Source: an uncultured Phocaeicola sp.
GTDB lineage: Bacteria; Bacteroidota; Bacteroidia; Bacteroidales; Bacteroidaceae
Length of the DNA stretch: 20,491 nt
Direction: 5' to 3'
Assembly: GCA_948579315.1 (NCBI GenBank)
Contig: CAPAOL010000050.1
Location: 1 to 20,491, forward strand
Below the pieces are notes generated by a model. The model did not search any database. It worked only from the letters and a program-made list of their open reading frames with translations, and was not told the origin of the DNA. Position 1 is the stretch's first letter. Each line of letters begins with the position of its first letter. The position numbers and the translations under genes are program-made. Below are positions 14,892-20,491 of this stretch, in pieces.

Positions 14892-14934
14892 GTTGACTCT
14901 CTATCTTTATTATATAACTTTGACTTTTATCATC

Positions 14935-14973
14935 ACGCCGACTGTTCGCGAAGAATCGTCGGCGTTTCTTTTT
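14935..14973. terminator. Shared terminator between sigma factor and VanZ genes
   Basis: ACGCCGAC (14935-14942) and GTCGGCGT (14958-14965) pair perfectly over 8 bases, followed by a T-rich run. The right flank touches the stop codon of the VanZ-like gene on the other strand, so it serves mainly the sigma factor gene. Confidence 0.75.
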
Positions 14974-15358
14974 AGGATTTACGCCATATAAGGGGGCGAA
15001 GTAAGTAATATCCTATTAAGGCGGCTAGTCCGACTCCAATGCTGTTTGCCAGAAAATCCAGCCAGTCACCGCTGCGGGTATCTGTGCAATAAGCTTGCAT
15101 CAGTTCGATACACCCGCTCATAGCTACAGGAGCTATGATGCCTCCCCATATTACATGATTCCAATTGATAGCCTTATGATTCCTCAGGTATTCTATCCAT
15201 AAAATGAAACAGAGTCCTCCATACATGCATATATGCACTATTTTGTCTATGTAGGGGATTTCTTCCACATCTGTTTTAGGAGGAGTGAAAAAGGAAAGAT
15301 AAAAGATGATAGCTACAATGATCAAGGATACCGGATATTTTCTAAAATAATATAGCAT
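14972..15358 (-). CDS. VanZ-like small membrane protein
   Basis: A 128-residue integral membrane protein with four helices at about 9-24, 41-59, 68-91 and 101-121. It carries VanZ-family signatures: IDKIVHICMYGGL (38-50) and ELMQAY...RSGDWLDFLANSIGVGL (84-114). In glycopeptide resistance VanZ gives low-level teicoplanin tolerance, but most chromosomal relatives have no demonstrated role and likely act at the cell envelope. There is no vanHAX or other resistance gene in the window, so a resistance call is not justified. It is transcribed divergently from the symporter from closely packed promoters. Confidence 0.8.
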   Translation of the reverse strand: MLYYFRKYPVSLIIVAIIFYLSFFTPPKTDVEEIPYIDKIVHICMYGGLCFILWIEYLRNHKAINWNHVIWGGIIAPVAMSGCIELMQAYCTDTRSGDWLDFLANSIGVGLAALIGYYLLRPLIWRKS

Positions 15359-15383
15359 ACTTTAATTTTTTTGTGATTCGTCG

Positions 15384-15411
15384 CAAAAGTACGATTAATT
15401 TTATACTTTTG
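15384..15411. promoter_or_regulatory. Back-to-back promoters for vanZ-like and symporter genes
   Basis: TACTTTTG occurs at 15404-15411 on the plus strand and, as its mirror, at 15384-15391 on the minus strand, together a 9-base inverted repeat (GCAAAAGTA / TACTTTTGC) with 12 bases between. The expected -33 of each promoter falls on or beside the -7 box of the other, so polymerase can probably occupy only one at a time. Confidence 0.6.
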
Positions 15412-15453
15412 CAGGCTAACCAGTGTTGATTTATAATAATTTGATAGTTTTTT

Positions 15454-16818
15454 ATGCAAAAAAGCGAAAGAGTAAATTTCGGAAGTAAGATTGGGGCTGT
15501 TCTGGCGGCGGCAGGTTCGGCTGTAGGACTTGGTAATATATGGAGGTTTCCCTATGAAACGGGAAATCATGGAGGTGCGGCATTTATCTTAGTATACTTG
15601 GCGTGTGTTTTTATGTTGGGAATGCCTATTATGATTGCCGAATTCACAGTAGGTCGTCATTCAAAAGCAAGTACGGGACGTGCTTATAAGGTTTTGGCAC
15701 CCGGAACTCATTGGAAGTGGTTGGGATATTTGGGGGTTTTGGCCGGTTTTCTTATTCTAGGATATTATTCGGTAGTGGCAGGATGGACTTTGGAATATAT
15801 ATTGGAAGCGGGAATGAATGGTTTTGCAGATAAGAAGCCGGAAGATTTTGTGGTTGCTTTCCAGAGTTTTTCGAAGGACCCTGTTCGTCCGCTTATCTGG
15901 CTGGTCATCTTTTTATTGGCCACCCATTTTGTTATAGTAAAGGGAGTGAAAGATGGGATAGAGAAATCTTCGAAGGTGCTGATGCCTGTTTTGTTTGTAC
16001 TGATAGTAGTTTTGGTGGGGTGCTCATTGTCGCTTCCCAATGCGGAAAAAGGTTTGGAGTTTCTGCTGAAGCCTGATTTCAGTAAAGTGAACGGAGATGT
16101 TTTCTTAGGGGCTATGGGGCAGGCGTTCTTTTCCTTGAGTTTGGGAATGGGATGTCTTTCAACCTATGCTTCTTATTTTGGGAAAGAAACCAAACTGGGA
16201 AATACGGCTCTGAGTGTCGGTGTGATTGATACTTTTGTGGCTGTCTTGGCCGGATTGATTATTTTTCCGGCGGCCTTTTCTGTAGGTATCCAGCCGGATG
16301 CGGGACCATCATTAATTTTTATTACATTGCCTAATGTTTTTCAGCAAGCTTTTAGCGGTGTGCCGATATTAGCTTATATTTTCTCGGTGATGTTCTATGT
16401 CTTGTTGGCTTTGGCTGCATTGACTTCTACTATTTCTCTACATGAAGTGGTGACGGCTTTTCTGCACGAGGAATTCAATTTAACTCGTGGCCGTGCTGCT
16501 AGATTGGTCACTTTCGGGTGCATTATAATTGGAGTCATTTCTTCCTTGTCATTGGGAGTTATGCAGAAATATACGCTGTTTGATAAGGGACTCTTTGACT
16601 TACTTGATTTTGTCACTGCAAAAATAATGCTTCCTTTGGGTGGCTTGCTGGTATGTATCTTTGTAGGATGGTATTTGAAACGTTCCGTTTCTTATGAAGA
16701 ATTGACCAATGGGGGAAAACTGAAAGCAGGTCTTTTCAATCTGTATATCTTCTTGTTGAGATACGTGGCACCTGTGGCTATCATTTTGATTTTTATCAAT
16801 GAATTAGGGCTAATTTAG
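15454..16818 (+). CDS. Sodium-dependent transporter, neurotransmitter:sodium symporter family
   Basis: A 454-residue inner-membrane transporter of the LeuT fold. The N-terminal first helix carries the family signature SKIGAVLAAAGSAVGLGNIW (residues 11-30) followed by RFPY, with the unwound segment that binds sodium and substrate; residues N and G of VGLGNIWRFPY are the usual site. About eleven helices are predictable, typical of short bacterial members such as MhsT and Tyt1. Substrates are usually amino acids (tryptophan, tyrosine, leucine), but the specificity cannot be assigned here. The downstream helix-hairpin-helix gene begins 7 bases after the stop and is probably co-transcribed. Confidence 0.9.
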   Translation: MQKSERVNFGSKIGAVLAAAGSAVGLGNIWRFPYETGNHGGAAFILVYLACVFMLGMPIMIAEFTVGRHSKASTGRAYKVLAPGTHWKWLGYLGVLAGFLILGYYSVVAGWTLEYILEAGMNGFADKKPEDFVVAFQSFSKDPVRPLIWLVIFLLATHFVIVKGVKDGIEKSSKVLMPVLFVLIVVLVGCSLSLPNAEKGLEFLLKPDFSKVNGDVFLGAMGQAFFSLSLGMGCLSTYASYFGKETKLGNTALSVGVIDTFVAVLAGLIIFPAAFSVGIQPDAGPSLIFITLPNVFQQAFSGVPILAYIFSVMFYVLLALAALTSTISLHEVVTAFLHEEFNLTRGRAARLVTFGCIIIGVISSLSLGVMQKYTLFDKGLFDLLDFVTAKIMLPLGGLLVCIFVGWYLKRSVSYEELTNGGKLKAGLFNLYIFLLRYVAPVAIILIFINELGLI

Positions 16819-16825
16819 AATTGTA

Positions 16826-17728
16826 ATGTGGAAAGACTTCTTCTATTTTTCGAAAAGCGAACGCAGAGCTATACTTTTTTTGTTGACTTTGCTTTTCATA
16901 TTTATGTGTATATGGGTTCTGTTTCCAGTAAAGGAAGAGTCTTTGGAACAGGATCAAGAGGGGATAGAAGAAATAAAAAACTTTCTGGCCGGAGTACATG
17001 AGATGGAGGAGAAGGAATCTCTGCGATATTCCTATGATAAGCCTAAAAGAAGAGAGGTGGTATTGGCTGCTTTTGATCCAAATTCAGCCGATTCCATCGA
17101 ATTTTTGCAACGTGGATTGTCTCCTTTTATTGCACATACTATTTTGCAATACCGGAGAGCCGGCGGTAAATTCAGGACAGCGGATGATTTCTCTCGTGTT
17201 TATGGCTTGTCGTCCGAGAAATTTAATATGTTAAAACCTTATATCCAGATATCAGAGGCTTTTCGGCGGAAACAGGATACATTGCACTTTATCAAAAAGG
17301 CGGAGAAAGATACGTTGGCGGTTTATAAATATCCGGAAGGAACTTTAGTCGATTTGAATGAAGCGGACACTACCGAGTTGAAAAAGATTCCGGGAATAGG
17401 CAGTGGCATTGCACGCATGATTGTGGCTTACCGGAAACGTTTGGGAGGTTTTTATGATATGGCTCAGTTGAAGGAAGTGAACTATGTAGATGAGGATATG
17501 TTGAGATGGTTTAAACTCGGAAATGCACCAATTCATCGGATAAATGCCAATAAGGCCGGGCTTGACAAACTTCGCTCTCATCCTTATATGAATTTTTATC
17601 AGGCAAAGGTAATTATAGAATATAGGAGGAAAAAGGGAAAATTAAAAAGTCTTTCCCAGTTATCCTTGTATGAGGAATTCACTGAGAAAGACTTGGAACG
17701 TTTGTCGCACTATCTTGCTTTTGATTAA
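16826..17728 (+). CDS. Membrane-anchored helix-hairpin-helix protein, ComEA-like
   Basis: A 300-residue protein with a short cytoplasmic N-terminus, one membrane helix (about 14-34) and three ComEA-like helix-hairpin-helix units at about 84-141, 174-232 and 238-299. The second unit is the most canonical (VDLNEADTTELKKIPGIGSG, residues 175-194). The first has FDPNSADSIEFLQRGLSP and the third RINANKAGLDKLRSHPYM, both lacking the full GIG turn. ComEA in naturally competent bacteria binds incoming DNA outside the membrane; the orientation here would place the repeats on the periplasmic side. No other competence gene is present, so DNA binding is inferred from the fold. The stop codon overlaps that of the convergent phosphatase gene by 4 bases. 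Confidence 0.85.
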   Translation: MWKDFFYFSKSERRAILFLLTLLFIFMCIWVLFPVKEESLEQDQEGIEEIKNFLAGVHEMEEKESLRYSYDKPKRREVVLAAFDPNSADSIEFLQRGLSPFIAHTILQYRRAGGKFRTADDFSRVYGLSSEKFNMLKPYIQISEAFRRKQDTLHFIKKAEKDTLAVYKYPEGTLVDLNEADTTELKKIPGIGSGIARMIVAYRKRLGGFYDMAQLKEVNYVDEDMLRWFKLGNAPIHRINANKAGLDKLRSHPYMNFYQAKVIIEYRRKKGKLKSLSQLSLYEEFTEKDLERLSHYLAFD

Positions 17729-19143
17729 TTGTTGGGATAACCAGCAGCTTCTGCTATTTTTACCGGAATTTCGGTATTGTCAATGCGACCTTGGAATAGT
17801 TGGGCGCCGGCTCCGATAGCGAATACGGGTACATAACCTCCAGAGTGCCCACCACTGGTCCAACCTACCAGAGCGATGTCATCCAGAATTCTTTTGGCCT
17901 CAGCTGCCAAAGGTTCGTCTTGTTGATATTCACTTTTGGTCAAATCTATCTCTTTACCGCTAAATGATTCATCATATACTTTCTTCAGGGATGCTTCTTG
18001 CTTTTCATTCAATTGAATACTATCCCAAAATCCGAAATTATCCTTCAATGATTGCTTGATAACTTCCCAAGGTACTTGATTCTTGTATTTTTTTCTTAAT
18101 TCGTTTACAATTTTAGTATATCCGCTTTCACTTACTTTTTGTGATTTTAAAGCTTGCAGGTTCAAAGTATACGGACCTTTTCCTAAAACGATTCCTCCGG
18201 TTTCGTGGTCGGCTGTTACTACAATCAGGGTTTCATCGGGATGTTGTTCATAGAATTCGTAAGCAACTTTTATGGCATTGTCCATATCCATCACTTCGTG
18301 GAATACGGTAGCGGCGTCGTTGCTGTGGCAAGCCCAGTCTATTTTACCTCCTTCAACCATCAGGAAGAACCCTTTTGATAGATCTTTAGACAGGAAATTG
18401 ATTCCGGCACGGGTGATTTCAGTTAAAGTCATATCGCCTTTTTTTCGATCGATAGCATAGGGGATAGCACTATTGTCTGTTGCTGTCGCAGGTTGTAAGA
18501 GAATCAGTTTGTCCGATTTTTTTGCTTTTTTCTGATAGTCCTTGTAGCCACGGGCTATGGTATATCCGGCTTTGTCCACCAGTGTGTACAGACTTTCTGA
18601 ATTTGAACCGGCGGCTTTTTTGTTGGTGGGATCTAAAAAGTCTGATCCTGCATAGAAATCGAAGTTGGCATCAATCAAATCCAGACCCACGTTGTAATAG
18701 CTGCTTCTTTGTCCTTGGTGTGCGTAAAAAGCAGCCGGTGTGGCATGGTCTACGCTGACACTGGTACTGATACCTACACGGCAACCTTTATTTTTTGCCC
18801 AAGAAGCAACACTGTTAACTTTGGTTTCCAAATCCTTTTTCACACCTAATGCGCCATTTTTTGTTTTGTTTCCCGTAGCAAGTGCTGTTCCTGCAGCGGC
18901 CGAATCTGTCACTCCGTTGGTTGCCGAGAAAGTAGTGGCTATGGTTGCATAAGGAAATTGGGTGAATAATAACGGAGTCACACCAATTTTGCCTTCCAAC
19001 TCTCCACGATACATCTCTGTTCCTAAAACTTGGTTAACACCCATTCCATCTCCGATGAAATAAAATACATACTTTGCTTGCTGTGCCTGTACAAAAAGAA
19101 TGGACAGGAATACAAATACAATAATAAACGATAGTTTTTTCAT
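17725..19143 (-). CDS. Alkaline phosphatase (PhoA family)
   Basis: A 472-residue secreted metal-dependent phosphatase. Signal peptide MKKLSFIIVFVFLSILFVQA ends at about residue 20. The family's metal and catalytic residues are visible: D32 in FIGDGMG, D80-S81 in VTDSAAAGTA with Ser81 as nucleophile, H133 in SVDHATPAAFYAH, E264, D269 and H273 in VEGGKIDWACHSND, D312-H313-E314 in TADHETGG, and H433 in GGHSGGYVPV. It hydrolyses phosphate monoesters in the periplasm. A Pho-box cannot be recognised in the upstream region, so regulation by phosphate is unproven. Stop codons of this gene and the convergent helix-hairpin-helix gene share TTAA. Confidence 0.92.
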   Translation of the reverse strand: MKKLSFIIVFVFLSILFVQAQQAKYVFYFIGDGMGVNQVLGTEMYRGELEGKIGVTPLLFTQFPYATIATTFSATNGVTDSAAAGTALATGNKTKNGALGVKKDLETKVNSVASWAKNKGCRVGISTSVSVDHATPAAFYAHQGQRSSYYNVGLDLIDANFDFYAGSDFLDPTNKKAAGSNSESLYTLVDKAGYTIARGYKDYQKKAKKSDKLILLQPATATDNSAIPYAIDRKKGDMTLTEITRAGINFLSKDLSKGFFLMVEGGKIDWACHSNDAATVFHEVMDMDNAIKVAYEFYEQHPDETLIVVTADHETGGIVLGKGPYTLNLQALKSQKVSESGYTKIVNELRKKYKNQVPWEVIKQSLKDNFGFWDSIQLNEKQEASLKKVYDESFSGKEIDLTKSEYQQDEPLAAEAKRILDDIALVGWTSGGHSGGYVPVFAIGAGAQLFQGRIDNTEIPVKIAEAAGYPNN

Positions 19144-19177
19144 ATTAATTGAGTTAATGACATTTTTTTCAGCCTAG

Positions 19178-19185
19178 CAAATATA
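19178..19185 (-). promoter_or_regulatory. -7 box for the alkaline phosphatase gene
   Basis: The minus strand reads TATATTTG, an exact TAnnTTTG match, 35 bases before the ATG at 19143. No clear -33. Confidence 0.45.
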
Positions 19186-19412
19186 GGGAAAAAAGACTTT
19201 TTATCGGTACTTCTTTCTTGAATAATTGAGATTTAATGGCCAAATACTTTTTTTGCAATAAGTTTGTAAATGAAATGTTTTTGGGGTGTAATATAAAAAA
19301 TCTGTTTGGGAGTAGGGAAGCCAGTATTTTATACTATGCATCTGTTTGCTTTCGACATGGATATTGCATACAGATAATTGCTTTAATATTAGTGATTATT
19401 AATTATAAATCT

Positions 19413-19420
19413 TATATTTG
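19413..19420 (+). promoter_or_regulatory. -7 box for the lipocalin-like gene
   Basis: TATATTTG matches TAnnTTTG and ends 26 bases before the ATG at 19447. No clear -33. Confidence 0.45.
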
Positions 19421-19446
19421 TCTAATCTAGAGTCAGTAAATAAAGT

Positions 19447-19947
19447 ATGGGAGAATTTATAAATGTATTAGTGTCAAAAGGGAAAAGCAATTTGATACCG
19501 GAAAAAGATAACCTGTATGGACAGTTTGTCGGTGAATGGGATTTTGAATGGGTTGATAACCAAGGTACAACAGGCGAAAGACATGTTCAGGGAGAGTGGA
19601 TATTCGCTTGGGTGCTGGAAGGGACTGCAATTCAAGATGTGTTTATTTGCCCTTCGCGTAAGGCACGGATTAAAGATTATCAACCGGATGCAGCTTATGC
19701 GACTGCGGTACGTATGTATAATCCTAATACAGAGGCATGGGATATTTTATATACGGAATTAGGAGGGGCTACACAACTGGAAGGAAAAAGAGAAGGAAAC
19801 AGGATTGTTCAGACGGAAATTAATGAGAAGAATATACAGTGGGTGTTTTCAGAAATTACAACGACTTCATTCCGTTGGCAACGTATGGTAAAACGTCCGG
19901 ATGGTACTTGGGAAACTGAAGCTGAACTTTTTGCCGTTCGTCGATGA
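19447..19947 (+). CDS. Lipocalin-like (DUF1579-like) cytoplasmic protein
   Basis: A 166-residue protein without a signal peptide. Its beta-strand pattern is that of small lipocalin-like proteins of the DUF1579 type: LYGQFVGEWDFEW (23-35), GEWIFAWVLEGTAIQDVFI (49-67), ATAVRMYNPNTEAWDILYTE (84-103), LEGKREGNRIVQT (109-121), WVFSEITTTSFRWQRMV (130-146) and DGTWETEAE (149-157). The run GEW-F-WVLEG-AIQDV is highly conserved among relatives in many phyla. The barrel could hold a small hydrophobic molecule, but the ligand and role are unknown. It is a single gene with its own promoter box. Confidence 0.75.
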   Translation: MGEFINVLVSKGKSNLIPEKDNLYGQFVGEWDFEWVDNQGTTGERHVQGEWIFAWVLEGTAIQDVFICPSRKARIKDYQPDAAYATAVRMYNPNTEAWDILYTELGGATQLEGKREGNRIVQTEINEKNIQWVFSEITTTSFRWQRMVKRPDGTWETEAELFAVRR

Positions 19948-20049
19948 TTAAGATGTATATTATATAAGTTTGAGAATATTGCAGCCTAAAATAGACTTGT
20001 TGTAGTAGAAGCTTAGAGGTGATTTGACGAGTTTATAAAGAAAGAATGT

Positions 20050-20311
20050 GTGAATGATAAACAACTTCAGAACCGCTTTCTTGCATTTAGCGGAGAAAAT
20101 ATTTTCAAACTAAATCCTGCTAGCTATACGCAGGAAAAGATGTGGGCAGGTATATGGAATCTTTGCGTAAGAATCTTTCTGCTTATACTCTTGATGATGC
20201 TCCCGAAGATGTTCGGGAACTCTATAAAGATGAATTCATCCAGCTTTATGCTTCAAGTATAAAGTGTTTTTTAATATGTATCAAATTGGGATTTATATCG
20301 GGAAGGAGTAG
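20050..20311 (+). pseudogene. Frameshifted remnant of an unrecognised gene
   Basis: Three consecutive frames read as one coding sequence. Frame one from about 20050 gives NDKQLQNRFLAFSGENIF and ends near KMWAG. Frame two (from about 20148) gives YMESLRKNLSAYTLDDAPED, then VRELYKDEFIQLYASSIK. Frame three (from 20264) gives VFFNMYQIGIYIGKE and stops at TAG 20309. Each switch is what one lost base would cause; at 20259-20266 restoring a single G would give IKV. The composite has balanced amino acid content with alternating charged and hydrophobic residues. I do not recognise the family. The original gene may have started upstream or continued beyond the stop, because the region to 20400 contains only broken frames. 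Confidence 0.5.
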
Positions 20312-20437
20312 TTTTGCTCCAAGACTTAATCAAATATGGAGGCAGGTCAGAAGTGGATAAAGTTACAATTGAGCGGAAAGCTCGTATACCTCGTCATCCA
20401 GTCTATATTGCTGTATTTTGCGTTTTGTGAGAAAATA

Positions 20438-20472
20438 AAGAAGGTGTGTCAAAATGCGCACCTTCTTTTTTT
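20438..20472 (+). terminator. Terminator at the end of the window
   Basis: AAGAAGGTGTG (20438-20448) pairs with CGCACCTTCTT (20457-20467) with one G-T pair, a short loop, and a run of T. The A run on the left makes it potentially bidirectional. It would close transcription of the remnant upstream. Confidence 0.75.
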
Positions 20473-20491
20473 ATGCACAAAGCCCCGACTT

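Larger units (their letters stand above)
19144..19446. other. Intergenic region with divergent promoters, no gene seen
   Basis: This 303-base A/T-rich stretch separates the alkaline phosphatase gene from the lipocalin-like gene. It holds one -7 box on each strand (19178-19185 minus, 19413-19420 plus). A frame of 64 codons at 19236-19430 has no recognisable features and odd composition, so it is not called. I see nothing else in it. Confidence 0.6.

Noticed and set aside
14972..15358. Glycopeptide resistance determinant (VanZ)
   Set aside because: VanZ-like proteins are common chromosomal genes without resistance; no van operon partner is present.
19236..19430. A 64-codon plus-strand frame between alkaline phosphatase and the lipocalin-like gene
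   Set aside because: Composition is unusual (Cys, Phe, Tyr, Ile), there is no promoter just before it, and the -7 box of the next gene lies within it.

Overview
The window looks like chromosomal DNA of a gut Bacteroidales bacterium, most likely Bacteroides or Phocaeicola. Gene starts lack Shine-Dalgarno sequences. Many genes are preceded by the Bacteroidetes -7 motif TAnnTTTG, in one case with TTTG exactly 19 bases upstream. A large surface lipoprotein has a lipobox followed by an acidic stretch, and the protein set (M20 arginine-pathway deacylase, DUF4988-type lipoprotein, outer-membrane beta-barrel receptor without SusD, PD-(D/E)XK transposase family) is typical of that order. I see no tRNA, rRNA, CRISPR array or intact insertion sequence.

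Layout. Positions 1-3800 hold a short AraC-type regulator and a 954-residue lipoprotein, ending in a strong terminator-like hairpin. Positions 3821-6168 form a tight three-gene cassette of overlapping genes: a three-helix membrane protein, a Nudix-cupin fusion and a CapE/FlaA1-like sugar-nucleotide dehydratase. Positions 6275-6628 hold an internally deleted transposase-family remnant.

The rest is mostly housekeeping: an M20 deacylase (minus strand), a long-chain acyl-CoA ligase, release factor 2, a 43-residue membrane peptide, a CYTH triphosphatase-like protein, an outer-membrane TonB-receptor-like protein, an ECF sigma factor, a VanZ-like protein (minus), a sodium:neurotransmitter-type symporter, a three-repeat helix-hairpin-helix protein, alkaline phosphatase (minus) and a lipocalin-like protein. 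The window ends in a frameshifted gene remnant and a terminator.

How genes work together. The AraC-type regulator is the natural candidate controller of the lipoprotein. The cassette at 3821-6168 is the best candidate for something undescribed: it pairs a CapE-like dehydratase with a CapF-like cupin, two parts known from UDP-N-acetyl-L-fucosamine synthesis, but the cupin is fused to a Nudix hydrolase instead of the CapF reductase, and no glycosyltransferase or flippase lies nearby. The symporter and helix-hairpin-helix genes look co-transcribed. Release factor 2, the 43-residue peptide and the CYTH gene are consecutive on the plus strand, each after its own promoter or a hairpin. All functional calls rest on motif recognition by eye; no search was run.
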